A DNA stretch of 64,000 nucleotides from Candidatus Pantoea floridensis. GTDB lineage: Bacteria > Pseudomonadota > Gammaproteobacteria > Enterobacterales > Enterobacteriaceae. A model generated the notes under the pieces. The model was not told where the DNA came from, did not search any database, and saw only the letters and a program-made list of their open reading frames with translations. The stretch's first letter is position 1, and each line of letters opens with the position of its first letter. Below are positions 50,395-62,968 of the stretch, one piece after another. The position numbers were made by a program, and so were the translations under genes. The DNA lies in NCBI RefSeq assembly GCF_900215435.1, contig NZ_OCMY01000001.1, positions 2,790,001 to 2,854,000 on the forward strand, given 5' to 3'.

Positions 50395-52626
50395 ATGGTT
50401 GCGGTTAGAAGTGCGCATTTAAATACGGCGGGTGAGTTTGCCCTTGACCAGTGGATCGCCAGTTTAAGTATCAACAATCCGCAATCTTGCCAGCGACTGG
50501 CGGATGCGTGGCGCTACTGTGAAGCCGAAACGCACAACCATCCTGATCAGGCTCTGCTGCTGTGGCGTGGCATTGAGATGGTGGAAATCCTCACCATGCT
50601 CAGCATGGACATTGATAGCCTGCGCGCTGCGCTGCTGTTTCCGTTAGCCAATGCCGATGTGGTGAGCGAAGAGGATCTGGAGCAAGCGTTCGGCAAAGGC
50701 ATTGTCATGCTGGTGCACGGCGTACGCGATATGGATGCCATTCGCCAGCTGAAAGCCATTCATAACGATTCGATGGCCTCTGAGCAGGTGGATAATGTCC
50801 GCCGTATGCTGCTGGCGATGGTGGAAGATTTCCGCTGCGTGGTCATCAAGCTCGCCGAACGCATTGCGCATCTGCGTGAAATGAAAGATGCGCCTGAAGA
50901 TGAGCGCGTGCTTGCGGCGAAAGAGAGCACCAATATCTACGCGCCGCTGGCCAATCGTCTGGGTATCGGTCAGCTCAAATGGGAGCTGGAAGACTACTGC
51001 TTCCGCTATCTGCACCCCGACGAATATAAGCGCATCGCTAAATTGCTGCATGAGCGCCGTATCGACCGCGAAGGGTATATTGAGAGCTTCGTGGAGAACC
51101 TGCGCGCAGAAATGCAGAAAGAGGGCGTGCGGGCAGAAGTGTACGGCCGCCCGAAACACATCTACAGCATCTGGCGCAAGATGCAGAAGAAGTCATTAGC
51201 GTTTGATGAACTGTTTGACGTACGCGCGGTGCGTATTGTCGCTGAGCGTCTGCAGGATTGCTACGGCGCGCTGGGAACGGTGCACACGCTGTACCGCCAT
51301 TTGCCGAGTGAGTTTGACGATTACGTCGCTAATCCGAAACCCAACGGCTATCAATCCATTCATACCGTGGTGCTGGGACCGCAGGGCAAAACGGTTGAAA
51401 TCCAGATTCGTACGCGTCAAATGCACGAAGATGCGGAACTGGGCGTAGCGGCGCACTGGAAGTACAAAGAAGGGCCGACCACCAGCAACGCGCGCGGCGC
51501 GGCGGGACACGAAGAGCGCATTGCCTGGCTGCGTAAGCTGATTACCTGGCAGGAAGAGATGGCCGATTCTGGCGAGATGCTGGAAGAGGTGCGCAGCCAG
51601 GTGTTTGACGATCGCGTGTACGTGTTTACGCCGAAAGGCGATGTGGTCGATCTGCCAGCGGGCTCAACGCCGCTCGATTTCGCCTACCATATTCATAGCG
51701 ATATCGGCCACCGCTGCATTGGCGCTAAGATCAGCGGACGCATCGTACCGTTCACCTATCAGCTGCAGATGGGCGATCAGATTGAAGTGATCACCCAAAA
51801 GCAGCCAAATCCAAGCCGCGACTGGCTGAATCCGAACCTCGGCTATATCACCACCAGCCGCGGCCGTTCGAAAATTCACGCCTGGTTCCGTAAGCAGGAT
51901 CGTGACAAAAATATTATTGCCGGCCGTCAGATCCTCGAAAGCGAGCTGAATCAGATGGATATCAGCATGCGCGAGGCCGAGAAACTGCTGCTGCCGCGCT
52001 ATAACGTCAGCTCGCAGGATGAATTGCTGGCGATGATTGGCGGCGGTGATATTCGCCTCAATCAGATGGTGAACTTCCTGCAGGGCAAGCTCAACAAGCC
52101 GAGTGCGGAAGAGGAAGATCGCGAAGCGCTGCGCCAGCTGACGCAGAAGTCGCATGCATCGTCTTCACGCAAAGAGAGCGGACGCGTGGTGGTGGAAGGT
52201 GTGGGCAATCTACTGCACCACATCGCACGCTGCTGCCAGCCGATTCCCGGTGATGATATCGTGGGCTTTATCACGCAAGGTCGCGGCATCTCGATTCACC
52301 GCGCGGATTGCGACCAGTTAACCGAACTCATTTCCCACGCGCCGGAACGTATCGTTGATGCCGTGTGGGGTGAAGATTACTCCAGCGGTTACTCGCTGGT
52401 GGTGCGCGTCACCGCCAACGATCGCAGCGGTCTGCTGCGTGACATCACCACGATTCTGGCTAACGAAAAGGTCAATGTACTGGGCGTTTCCAGCCGCAGC
52501 GATACCAAAAAGCAGCTTGCCACCATCGATATGGATATTGAGATCTATAACCAGCAGGTGCTCGGCCGCGTGCTGGCGCGTCTTAATCAGGTGCCGGATA
52601 TTATCGACGCGCGCCGTTTGCATTGA
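50395..52626 (+). CDS. relA: GTP pyrophosphokinase RelA
   Basis: RelA makes (p)ppGpp on ribosomes stalled with uncharged tRNA. The 743-residue protein has an N-terminal inactive HD domain (HGVRDMDAIRQL, lacking the intact HD pair), the synthetase domain (about 230-350, with YGRPKHIYSIWRKMQKK and NGYQSIHTVV), a TGS domain (about 405-465, VFTPKGDVVDLPAGSTPLDF) and a C-terminal ACT domain. The ATG at 50395 has AGGAGA upstream; the in-frame ATG at 50380 is less likely. In E. coli mazEF follows; here only repeats separate it from mazG. Confidence 0.96.
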   Translation: MVAVRSAHLNTAGEFALDQWIASLSINNPQSCQRLADAWRYCEAETHNHPDQALLLWRGIEMVEILTMLSMDIDSLRAALLFPLANADVVSEEDLEQAFGKGIVMLVHGVRDMDAIRQLKAIHNDSMASEQVDNVRRMLLAMVEDFRCVVIKLAERIAHLREMKDAPEDERVLAAKESTNIYAPLANRLGIGQLKWELEDYCFRYLHPDEYKRIAKLLHERRIDREGYIESFVENLRAEMQKEGVRAEVYGRPKHIYSIWRKMQKKSLAFDELFDVRAVRIVAERLQDCYGALGTVHTLYRHLPSEFDDYVANPKPNGYQSIHTVVLGPQGKTVEIQIRTRQMHEDAELGVAAHWKYKEGPTTSNARGAAGHEERIAWLRKLITWQEEMADSGEMLEEVRSQVFDDRVYVFTPKGDVVDLPAGSTPLDFAYHIHSDIGHRCIGAKISGRIVPFTYQLQMGDQIEVITQKQPNPSRDWLNPNLGYITTSRGRSKIHAWFRKQDRDKNIIAGRQILESELNQMDISMREAEKLLLPRYNVSSQDELLAMIGGGDIRLNQMVNFLQGKLNKPSAEEEDREALRQLTQKSHASSSRKESGRVVVEGVGNLLHHIARCCQPIPGDDIVGFITQGRGISIHRADCDQLTELISHAPERIVDAVWGEDYSSGYSLVVRVTANDRSGLLRDITTILANEKVNVLGVSSRSDTKKQLATIDMDIEIYNQQVLGRVLARLNQVPDIIDARRLH

Positions 52627-52632
52627 TTTCCA

Positions 52633-52695
52633 GGTCGCCATGAATGGCGACCCTACAAATTACGCCGTAGGGTCGCCATTTATGGCGACCTTTTT
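52633..52695. repeat. Pair of REP-like palindromes after relA
   Basis: Two copies in opposite orientation: 52633-52656 (GGTCGCCATGAATGG..., followed by CCCTAC) and 52666-52690 (CGTAGGG then palindrome). The second is followed by five T and could serve as the relA terminator. They occupy the place where E. coli has mazEF. Confidence 0.85.
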
Positions 52696-52721
52696 ACATA
52701 GCAGCCCCAAAGGATCCCTTC

Positions 52722-53513
52722 ATGACCCCGTTAAACCGCCTGCTCACCATCATGCAAACCCTGCGCGATCCGCAACGTGGCTGCCCGTGGGATCGTCAGC
52801 AAACTTTCTCCTCGATCGCGCCTTACACGCTGGAAGAAACCTACGAAGTCATCGATGCCATTCAGCGCGAGGATTTTGATGATTTACGCGGTGAACTCGG
52901 CGATCTGCTGTTTCAGGTGGTGTTCTACGCTCAAATGGCCGATGAGCAGCAGCGCTTTAATTTCGACGACATCTGCAATGCCATCAGTGACAAACTTGAG
53001 CGGCGTCATCCGCACATTTTTGGCGACGTTCAGGCCGAAACCAGCGAAGACGTGCTGAAAAACTGGGAAGCGATCAAACACAGTGAACGCGCGGAAAAAT
53101 CGCAGCATTCAGTTTTAGATGACATTCCCAAAGCGTTGCCTGCCTTAATGCGCGCGCACAAAATTCAGAAGCGTTGCAGCACGGTCGGTTTCGACTGGAA
53201 CAATCTCGGCCCGGTGCTGGATAAAGTGCATGAAGAGATTGATGAAGTGATGCATGAAGCGCAGCAAGCGGTGGTCGATAAAGACAAGCTGGAAGAGGAA
53301 ATCGGCGATTTACTCTTCGCCACCGTCAATTTGTCGCGCCATTTAGGCAGCAAAGCGGAAGTTGCTTTGCAGAAAGCTAACGATAAGTTTGAGCGCCGCT
53401 TCCGCCAGGTTGAGTCAATTATCGCATCGCAAGGGTTAGCGATGAGCGATGCAACTTTGGCTCAGATGGAAGAGGCCTGGCAGCAGGTTAAAGTTAGCGA
53501 GAACAAAGGTTAA
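52722..53513 (+). CDS. mazG: Nucleoside triphosphate pyrophosphohydrolase MazG
   Basis: MazG hydrolyses all NTPs and dNTPs to monophosphates and is linked to lowering ppGpp in starvation. The 263-residue protein has two MazG domains. The first has the EExxE...ExxD metal motif in EETYEVIDAI and DLRGELGDLLFQVVFYAQMA; the second has HEEIDEVMHEAQQA and KLEEEIGDLLFATVNLSRHLG. Length equals E. coli. A ribosome site (AAAGGATCC) precedes the ATG. Confidence 0.95.
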   Translation: MTPLNRLLTIMQTLRDPQRGCPWDRQQTFSSIAPYTLEETYEVIDAIQREDFDDLRGELGDLLFQVVFYAQMADEQQRFNFDDICNAISDKLERRHPHIFGDVQAETSEDVLKNWEAIKHSERAEKSQHSVLDDIPKALPALMRAHKIQKRCSTVGFDWNNLGPVLDKVHEEIDEVMHEAQQAVVDKDKLEEEIGDLLFATVNLSRHLGSKAEVALQKANDKFERRFRQVESIIASQGLAMSDATLAQMEEAWQQVKVSENKG

Positions 53514-53672
53514 GCGTAATCTGGTGATTATTCCAGCACTGCGCATAATTTCACCGCTTGAGCTTACTCGATTCAGCTTTGCGGTGACTTTGTGACGTAC
53601 ATCAACATTTCACCCCCCGCTATCCGCTATGTTACCGGCCTACATGCGTAGGAGGATGGTGTGATTCATCAA

Positions 53673-53701
53673 TTGTGGCTTAAGACGACTTCGGGTATAC
53701 T
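53673..53701 (+). promoter_or_regulatory. Promoter of pyrG
   Basis: TTGTGG and TATACT with exactly 17 bases between, 55 bases upstream of the pyrG ATG. The rest of the 242-base mazG-pyrG gap shows nothing else I can name. Confidence 0.65.
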
Positions 53702-53740
53702 ATTTTCCCGTCTTGGTTATTCCACCGTCTTTAAACCTAA

Positions 53741-55393
<1,653 letters not shown>

Positions 55394-55406
55394 GTTTCAC
55401 GAGCAG

Positions 55407-55432
55407 CGCGCGAACTTTTCGCGCGTTGTTTG
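55407..55432 (+). terminator. Hairpin between pyrG and eno
   Basis: A perfect eight-base-pair stem CGCGCGAA / TTCGCGCG with a three-base loop, followed by TTGTTTGTC. It could be a partial terminator or processing site, allowing some read-through into eno. Confidence 0.65.
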
Positions 55433-55444
55433 TCTTAGGATTGA

Positions 55445-56767
<1,323 letters not shown>

Positions 56768-56807
56768 TCGCCTGAGTATGCTGCCTGCGGGCAGCATCGT
56801 CCGAATG

Positions 56808-56837
56808 AAGCCCCGCCTTGTGCGGGGCTTTTGCTTT
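56808..56837 (+). terminator. Rho-independent terminator of eno
   Basis: A nine-base-pair stem AAGCCCCGC / GCGGGGCTT with a five-base loop, then TTGCTTTT. A second hairpin (ATGCTGCC / GGCAGCAT, 56778-56797) precedes it. Confidence 0.9.
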
Positions 56838-56916
56838 TATTTGGCACGAAGCAGCTGTTACTCGGCGCGCAAGATCTGCCATAATCTGCGCCTCAAATTT
56901 TAGATGTGAGTGAAAA

Positions 56917-57588
56917 ATGTTCTACCCGATTAACGAAATGTTCCAGACGCTGCAGGGCGAAGGTTTTTACACCGGTGTTCCGGCGCTGTTCATCCGCTTA
57001 CAAGGATGTCCGGTGGGCTGTAGCTGGTGTGATACCAAACATACCTGGGAAAAGCGGGCGGATCGGGAGACCTCGCTGGGTGATATTTTGGTGAAGACCG
57101 TGGAGAGCGATGCGTGGGGCAGCGCCGATGCCGCGATGCTTCTCGACACTATCCAGCGTCAAGGCTGGACCGCACGTCATGTCGTGATTACCGGCGGTGA
57201 ACCGGCGATTTTCGACCTGCGTCCATTGACGGAAGCGTTAGAAGTGGCGGGATTTGCGTGCCAGATCGAAACCAGCGGCACGCATGAAGTGCAGTGTTCA
57301 GAGGCGACCTGGGTGACGGTTTCACCAAAGGTGAATATGCGCGGTGGTTACGATGTGCTGCCGCAGGCGCTACAACGTGCGGATGAAATTAAACATCCGG
57401 TAGCGCGTGAGCGTGACGTCGAAGCGCTGGATGCGTTGCTGGCAGGATTGCACGACGATAAAAAGCGCATTGTGGCGCTACAGCCGATCAGTCGCGGTGA
57501 TGCTGCCACCAAACTGTGTATTGAAACCTGTATCGCCCGTAACTGGCGGCTTTCAATGCAGACGCACAAATATCTGAATATTGCCTGA
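56917..57588 (+). CDS. queE: 7-carboxy-7-deazaguanine synthase QueE
   Basis: QueE is a radical SAM enzyme that contracts 6-carboxy-tetrahydropterin to 7-carboxy-7-deazaguanine in the queuosine pathway. In the 223-residue protein the iron-sulphur cysteines are C31, C35 and C38 in GCPVGCSWCDT. ITGGEPAIFD and IETSGTHEV follow. A probable sigma-70 promoter lies upstream, after the eno terminator. The pathway partner queD lies convergent next door. Confidence 0.95.
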   Translation: MFYPINEMFQTLQGEGFYTGVPALFIRLQGCPVGCSWCDTKHTWEKRADRETSLGDILVKTVESDAWGSADAAMLLDTIQRQGWTARHVVITGGEPAIFDLRPLTEALEVAGFACQIETSGTHEVQCSEATWVTVSPKVNMRGGYDVLPQALQRADEIKHPVARERDVEALDALLAGLHDDKKRIVALQPISRGDAATKLCIETCIARNWRLSMQTHKYLNIA

Positions 57589-57589
57589 G

Positions 57590-57666
57590 TCGGCACGGTA
57601 CGCATGAATGCGCACCCTACGAAAAACCCAGCTCTGTAAACGTAGGGTCGCCATTCATGGCGACCT
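57590..57666. repeat. REP-like palindromes between queE and queD
   Basis: Two palindromes: GCGCATGAATGCGC followed by CCCTACG (about 57600-57621), and CGTAGGG with the CGCCATTCATGGCG palindrome (about 57641-57666). The spacing and spacer resemble the pair at 20279-20345, so this is a repeated two-palindrome unit. Confidence 0.85.
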
Positions 57667-57693
57667 CACTCAACGGTTACTGCTTCACTGACC

Positions 57694-58053
57694 TCAACCG
57701 CGATACACGCAACCTGCGGTACAGGTCTCTTTAATCATCACCGCACTCAACTCGGGCAGAAGCGGCTTCATTTGATCCCAAATCCACTTGGCCAGCACTT
57801 CGCTGGTAGGATTCTCCAGTCCCGGAATGTCATTCAGATAGTGATGATCGAGACGTTCATATAGAGGCTTAAATGCCGCCTTGAGTTCGGCAAAATCCAT
57901 TACCCAACCGGTATGCGCATCCACTTCGCCGGTAATTTCTAATCGCACCAGGAACGAATGGCCGTGCAAGCGTCCACACTTGTGGCCTTCCGGCACATGT
58001 GGCAGACGATGTGCAGATTCAAACTGGAACTCTTTAAATAAGGTGGTAGACAT
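57694..58053 (-). CDS. queD: 6-carboxy-5,6,7,8-tetrahydropterin synthase QueD
   Basis: QueD makes 6-carboxytetrahydropterin from dihydroneopterin triphosphate, the second step to queuosine. The 119-residue zinc enzyme has the histidine ligands H15, H30 and H32 and catalytic C26 in [29 protein letters not shown] and [11 protein letters not shown] are conserved. The frame runs further (to 58191), but MSTTLFKEF at 58053 is the family start. Confidence 0.95.
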   Translation of the reverse strand: MSTTLFKEFQFESAHRLPHVPEGHKCGRLHGHSFLVRLEITGEVDAHTGWVMDFAELKAAFKPLYERLDHHYLNDIPGLENPTSEVLAKWIWDQMKPLLPELSAVMIKETCTAGCVYRG

Positions 58054-58351
58054 AATGGCTCTCAGACTTAAAAACCGCTGAAGTCTACCTGAAATGCAGA
58101 TTTTTCGCACCCGCTCGCCGTGAAAAGGGCATTTTACGCTGGCGCACCGCGAAAAACGCCTAATTAACTCATTGAATCGTATCGCCTTCATTTACCACTT
58201 TTGCTGGTTAACTTTACCCGAAAAACCACTTAGTCATTTTGGTTATTTAATATGTCGAAGGCGTATTTAATCGTTAATATACAGCCCGGTAACCTACGCA
58301 CTCTTCCGCAACATATTGATCCGGACTTCTGACACTGGAATTTTTAACGCA
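58054..58351 (+). promoter_or_regulatory. Divergent queD-cysJ control region
   Basis: A 298-base AT-rich gap. The stretch 58195-58290 (TGGTTATTTAATATG, CGTTAATATACAG) has several -10-like elements and is where CysB should bind to activate cysJIH in E. coli. I cannot mark the CysB sites with confidence because their consensus is weak. No RNA gene is visible. Confidence 0.4.
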
Positions 58352-60154
58352 ATGACGACTCAGGCACCAGGTTCACTGCTTCCGCTTTCACCGGAGCAAC
58401 TCGCGCGCTTACAGGCGGCGACCACGGATTTCAACACCACGCAGATGGCCTGGCTCTCTGGCTACTTTTGGGGCATGGTCAACCAAACGCCGGGTGCGGC
58501 TGCCGCCCCCGCGCCGATTCAGTCAGAAGCACCGACCATCACGCTGATCTCCGCCTCGCAGACCGGTAACGCACGTCGCCTCGCTGAGCAGCTGCGCGAT
58601 GACCTATTGGCCGCGAAGCTGAGCGTTAACCTGGTAAATGCCGGCGATTATAAATTCAAGCAAATTGGCCAGGAAAAGCTGCTGGTGGTCGTGACGTCCA
58701 CGCAGGGCGAAGGCGAGCCGCCGGAAGAGGCCGTTGCGCTGCATAAGTTCCTGCTATCGAAGAAAGCGCCGAAGTTCGCAGGCACCGCCTTTGCCGTCTT
58801 CGGCCTTGGCGATACCTCTTATGAATTTTTCAGCAAAGCCGGAAAAGATTTTGATGAACGTCTGGCTGAGCTGGGCGCAGAGCGCCTGCTGGATCGCGTG
58901 GATGCCGATGTTGAATACAAAGAGCAGGCCAGTGCCTGGCGTCAGCAGATTACTGAGATTCTCAAAGCCCGGGTGCCAAGTGAGTCGCCAGCGCAGGCGG
59001 CCGTCACCGCGGCGGGCGCCGTCAATGAAGTCGACAGCAGCCCCTATACTAAAGAAGCGCCATTAACCGCCAGCTTTGCCGCTAACCAGAAAATCACGGG
59101 CCGTGATTCAGATAAAGATGTGCGTCACATCGAAATCGACCTTGGCGATTCGGGCCTGCGCTATCAGCCGGGCGATGCGCTCGGGGTGTGGTTTGAAAAC
59201 GATGTCGAGCTGGTGCAGGAACTGCTGCAGCTGGTGTGGCTCAAAGGTGACGAGCCGGTTGAGGTGCAGGGCACAACGCTGCCGCTGGCTGAAGCGCTGC
59301 AAAAACATTTCGAATTGACGGTGAACACGCCGCAAATTGTCGAGCAGTATGCTGCCTTGTCACGCAACGATGCGCTGCTGGCGCTGGCCGGCGACAAGCC
59401 GAAGTTGCAGAGCTATGCGCAGAGTTTCCCGATTGTCGATATGGTGCGTCAGGCACCTACTGAATTGAATGCAGAACAACTTACCGGTCTGCTGCGTCCG
59501 CTGACGCCGCGCCTTTACTCCATCGCCTCTTCGCAAGCGGAAACCGAAAGCGAAGTGCATATCACCGTGGGTGCGGTGCGCTTTGAGATCGATGGTCGCC
59601 AGCGCGGCGGCGGGGCATCCACCTGGCTGGCCGATCGCATTGAAGAAGAGGGCGAAATCCGCGTCTTCATCGAACATAACGACAATTTCCGCCTGCCGGC
59701 AAATCCGGAAACCCCGGTGATAATGATTGGCCCGGGCACCGGCATCGCGCCGTTCCGCGCCTTTATGCAGCAGCGTGATAACGATGGCGCAGGCGGCAAA
59801 AACTGGCTGTTCTTTGGCAACCCGCACTTCACCGATGATTTCCTCTATCAGGTGGAGTGGCAGAAGTACGTCAAAGATGGCTTGCTGACAAATATCGATC
59901 TGGCATGGTCGCGCGATCAGGCCGAGAAAGTTTACGTACAAGATAAAATCCGTGCGAAAGGCGCGGAAGTGTGGCGCTGGATTGAAGAGGGCGCGCACCT
60001 TTACGTCTGCGGCGATGCTAATCGCATGGCGAAAGACGTTGAGCAAGCATTACTGGATGTGGTGGTCGAACACGGCGGCATGGATCGTGAAACGGCTGAC
60101 GAATTTTTGAGTGAGCTGCGCATTGAGCGCCGTTATCAGCGAGACGTTTACTAA
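58352..60154 (+). CDS. cysJ: Sulphite reductase flavoprotein subunit CysJ
   Basis: CysJ passes electrons from NADPH through FAD and FMN to the CysI haemoprotein. The 600-residue protein has an N-terminal flavodoxin-like domain (about 60-205, [37 protein letters not shown]) and a ferredoxin-reductase module with [37 protein letters not shown] and the C-terminal [14 protein letters not shown] and RRYQRDVY. The in-frame codon at 58316 lies too far upstream; the ATG at 58352 aligns with E. coli. Overlaps cysI by one base (TAATG). Confidence 0.96.
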   Translation: MTTQAPGSLLPLSPEQLARLQAATTDFNTTQMAWLSGYFWGMVNQTPGAAAAPAPIQSEAPTITLISASQTGNARRLAEQLRDDLLAAKLSVNLVNAGDYKFKQIGQEKLLVVVTSTQGEGEPPEEAVALHKFLLSKKAPKFAGTAFAVFGLGDTSYEFFSKAGKDFDERLAELGAERLLDRVDADVEYKEQASAWRQQITEILKARVPSESPAQAAVTAAGAVNEVDSSPYTKEAPLTASFAANQKITGRDSDKDVRHIEIDLGDSGLRYQPGDALGVWFENDVELVQELLQLVWLKGDEPVEVQGTTLPLAEALQKHFELTVNTPQIVEQYAALSRNDALLALAGDKPKLQSYAQSFPIVDMVRQAPTELNAEQLTGLLRPLTPRLYSIASSQAETESEVHITVGAVRFEIDGRQRGGGASTWLADRIEEEGEIRVFIEHNDNFRLPANPETPVIMIGPGTGIAPFRAFMQQRDNDGAGGKNWLFFGNPHFTDDFLYQVEWQKYVKDGLLTNIDLAWSRDQAEKVYVQDKIRAKGAEVWRWIEEGAHLYVCGDANRMAKDVEQALLDVVVEHGGMDRETADEFLSELRIERRYQRDVY

Positions 60155-61878
60155 TGAGCGAAAAACATCCTGGACCGCTGGTCGTTGAAGGCAAGCTGGT
60201 CGACGCTGAGCGTCTAAAAAAACAGAGCAACTATCTGCGCGGTACCATCCTCGACGATCTCGACGATGGCCTGACCGGCGGTTTCACTGGCGATAACTTC
60301 CTGCTAATCCGTTTCCACGGCATGTATCAGCAGGATGACCGCGACATCCGTGCCGAGCGCGCCGCGCAGAAGCTTGAGCCGCGTCACGCCATGATGCTGC
60401 GCTGCCGTCTGCCGGGCGGCATCATCACGCCAACGCAGTGGCTGGCGATTGATAAGTTCGCCACCGATAAAACCATTTACGGCAGCATTCGTTTAACCAA
60501 CCGCCAAACCTTCCAGTTTCACGGCATTCTGAAGAAGAACGTGAAACCGACACACCAGATGCTGCACGAGGTCGGACTGGATGCGCTGGCAACGGCGAAC
60601 GATGTAAACCGTAACGTGCTGTGCACTTCAAATCCGGTTGAGTCAGAACTGCATCAGGAAGCGTACGAGTGGGCGAAGAAGCTCTCTGAACATCTGCTGC
60701 CGCAAACCCGTGCTTATGCTGAGATTTGGTGGGATAAAGAGAAAGTCGCCACCACCGATCAAGAACCGATTCTGGGTGAAACCTATCTGCCGCGAAAATT
60801 CAAAACCACGGTAGTGGTGCCGCCGCATAACGATGTCGATCTGCACGCCAATGACATGAACTTCATCGCTATTGCCGAGCAGGGCAAGCTGATTGGTTTT
60901 AACCTGCTGGTCGGCGGGGGTTTGTCGATCGATCACGGTAACAAAGCCACCTATGCGCGCACCGCCAGTGAATTCGGTTTCCTGCCGCTGGAAAAGGTGC
61001 TTGATGTTGCGGCCGCAGTTGTCACCACCCAGCGTGATTGGGGTAATCGTACCGATCGTAAAAATGCCAAAACCAAATACACGCTAGAACGTGTCGGCGT
61101 CGAAACGTTTAAAGCTGAAGTGGAAAAACGTGCCGGTATTACCTTTGAGCCAATCCGCCCCTATACGTTCACCACGCGCGGCGACCGCATCGGCTGGGTG
61201 AAAGGCATTGATAAAAAATGGCACCTGACGCTGTTCATCGAGAACGGGCGTCTGCTGGATTATCCGGGCCGCCCGCTGAAACGCGGTATCGCCGAAATCG
61301 CCAAAGTTCATCAGGGTGATTTCCGTCTGACTGCTAATCAGAACCTGATTGTGGCTGGCGTACCCGAGAAGCAAAAAGCACAGATTGAAGCCATCGCCCG
61401 TGAACACGGTTTGATGGAAGCCGTGACGGCGCAACGTGAAAACTCGATGGCGTGCGTGGCGTTCCCGACCTGTCCGCTGGCCATGGCCGAGGCCGAGCGC
61501 TTCCTGCCGTCGTTCGTCACCAAGGTGGAAGAGATCATGCATAAGCATGGCGTGGGTGAAGAGCACATAGTGCTACGCGTTACCGGTTGCCCGAACGGTT
61601 GCGGACGTGCTTTGCTGGCTGAGTTGGGTCTGGTGGGTAAAGCGCCGGGTCGATACAACTTACATATTGGTGGCAACCGCGTGGGTACGCGTATTCCGCG
61701 CATGTATCGCGAGAATATCAACGAAGGCGAAATCCTCGCCAGTATCGATGAGCTGGTGGCGCGCTGGGCAACCGAGCGTCAGGCCGATGAAGGTTTCGGT
61801 GACTTTGTGATTCGTGCAGGCATCATTAAAGCCGTGGTTGATCCCGCCCGTGATTTTTGGGACTCGGAGGCAGTATGA
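60154..61878 (+). CDS. cysI: Sulphite reductase haemoprotein subunit CysI
   Basis: CysI reduces sulphite to sulphide at a coupled siroheme and [4Fe-4S] centre. The 574-residue protein (570 in E. coli) has the cluster cysteines in [10 protein letters not shown] and [10 protein letters not shown]. It also has the substrate-binding residues of the two sulphite-reductase repeats ([29 protein letters not shown]). The start overlaps the cysJ stop, and its own stop overlaps the cysH start (ATGA), so the three are translationally coupled. Confidence 0.97.
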   Translation: MSEKHPGPLVVEGKLVDAERLKKQSNYLRGTILDDLDDGLTGGFTGDNFLLIRFHGMYQQDDRDIRAERAAQKLEPRHAMMLRCRLPGGIITPTQWLAIDKFATDKTIYGSIRLTNRQTFQFHGILKKNVKPTHQMLHEVGLDALATANDVNRNVLCTSNPVESELHQEAYEWAKKLSEHLLPQTRAYAEIWWDKEKVATTDQEPILGETYLPRKFKTTVVVPPHNDVDLHANDMNFIAIAEQGKLIGFNLLVGGGLSIDHGNKATYARTASEFGFLPLEKVLDVAAAVVTTQRDWGNRTDRKNAKTKYTLERVGVETFKAEVEKRAGITFEPIRPYTFTTRGDRIGWVKGIDKKWHLTLFIENGRLLDYPGRPLKRGIAEIAKVHQGDFRLTANQNLIVAGVPEKQKAQIEAIAREHGLMEAVTAQRENSMACVAFPTCPLAMAEAERFLPSFVTKVEEIMHKHGVGEEHIVLRVTGCPNGCGRALLAELGLVGKAPGRYNLHIGGNRVGTRIPRMYRENINEGEILASIDELVARWATERQADEGFGDFVIRAGIIKAVVDPARDFWDSEAV

Positions 61879-62609
61879 CGGTACTCGATCTCGCAGCACT
61901 GAATGGTTCATCAAAAGTGGATCGCATTATGGCGTTGGCAGAGAGCAACGTGCAGCTGGAGAAGCGCTCGGCCGAAGAGCGCGTCAGCTGGGCACTGGAA
62001 CATCTGCCGGGTGCATTTGTACTGTCATCCAGCTTTGGTATTCAGGCGGCGGTTTTGCTGCATATGGTAACGCAGCAAAAACCGGACATCCCGGTGATCC
62101 TGACCGATACCGGCTATCTGTTCCCGGAAACCTATCGCTTTATTGATGAGCTGACGGACAAGCTCAATCTCAACCTGCAGATCTTCCGCGCGGAGACCTC
62201 CGCGGCGTGGCAGGAAGCGCGTTACGGCAAACTGTGGGAGCAGGGTGTCGAAGGGATTGAGCAGTACAACCAGATTAATAAAGTCGAGCCGATGAACCGC
62301 GCGCTGGAAACGCTGGGGGCGCAAACCTGGTTTGCTGGCCTGCGCCGCGATCAATCGGGCAGTCGCGCCAGTTTGCCAGTGTTGGCGGTGCAGCGCGGCG
62401 TGTTGAAAATTCTGCCGATCATTGATTGGGATAACCGCCAGGTGCACCAGTATCTGAAGCAGCACGGACTGAAATACCATCCGCTGTGGGATGAAGGGTA
62501 TCTGTCAGTCGGCGATACGCACACCACCAGGAAGTGGGAGCCGGGCATGGCCGAAGAGGAGACGCGTTTCTTCGGCCTGAAGCGCGAGTGCGGGTTGCAT
62601 GAAGGGTGA
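61875..62609 (+). CDS. cysH: Phosphoadenosine phosphosulphate reductase CysH
   Basis: CysH reduces PAPS to sulphite using thioredoxin. The 244-residue protein has the PP-loop [14 protein letters not shown] and [11 protein letters not shown], and the catalytic C239 in the C-terminal KRECGLHEG tail. There is no second cysteine pair for an iron-sulphur cluster, so it is the cluster-free enterobacterial type. The ATG at 61875 has GGAGG upstream; an in-frame upstream codon at 61857 is not conserved. Confidence 0.96.
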   Translation: MTVLDLAALNGSSKVDRIMALAESNVQLEKRSAEERVSWALEHLPGAFVLSSSFGIQAAVLLHMVTQQKPDIPVILTDTGYLFPETYRFIDELTDKLNLNLQIFRAETSAAWQEARYGKLWEQGVEGIEQYNQINKVEPMNRALETLGAQTWFAGLRRDQSGSRASLPVLAVQRGVLKILPIIDWDNRQVHQYLKQHGLKYHPLWDEGYLSVGDTHTTRKWEPGMAEEETRFFGLKRECGLHEG

Positions 62610-62616
62610 TTAGCCA

Positions 62617-62672
62617 GGTCGGCATAAATGCCGACCCTACAACGTAGGGAGCGCATTCATGCGCTCCTTTTT
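62617..62672. repeat. REP-like palindromes after cysH; the second is a terminator
   Basis: Two family members: GGTCGGCATAAATGCCGACC with CTAC (62617-62640) and, after CGTAG, GGAGCGCAT TC ATGCGCTCC (62648-62667). The latter is followed by five T and is a good Rho-independent terminator for cysJIH. The two stems differ from the usual TCGCCAT stem, but each pairs perfectly. Confidence 0.85.
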
Positions 62673-62674
62673 GT

Positions 62675-62959
62675 TCAATCCCCTTGCAGCCCCGCAAACG
62701 CCTCCGCCGCCCGCGTCACATTCACCTTCGTCACCTCATAATGCGCCACCGCGACAAACGGATCTTCCGCCAGGATGGTATCCAACCGGGCGCGATCGAT
62801 ATCCTTAGCCAGGATCACGCCGCCGGTGCGCGGCTCTTTACGTCCCGCCGCGATAAACACGCCATTGGCGAAATAGCGGTCCAGCCATTCGATATGCGGT
62901 GCCAGCAACGCTTCGACTTCTTCTACCGGACGAAAATAGTTCAGATATATCACGTACAT
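62675..62959 (-). CDS. YCII-related (YciI-like) protein
   Basis: A 94-residue protein of the YCII (YciI) domain family, a small ferredoxin-like alpha/beta fold. The pattern MYVIYLNYFRPVEEVEALLAPHIEWL (in part), FIAAGRKEPRTGGVILAK and EDPFVAVAHYEV fits, with the conserved histidine at about 22 and an aspartate-rich DPF turn. Substrate unknown. It lies ten bases downstream of iap on the same strand, between iap and cysH, where E. coli K-12 carries its type I-E CRISPR-Cas genes. Related proteins include muconolactone-isomerase-like enzymes, but no reaction should be assigned. Confidence 0.85.
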   Translation of the reverse strand: MYVIYLNYFRPVEEVEALLAPHIEWLDRYFANGVFIAAGRKEPRTGGVILAKDIDRARLDTILAEDPFVAVAHYEVTKVNVTRAAEAFAGLQGD

Positions 62960-62968
62960 AGTGAATCC

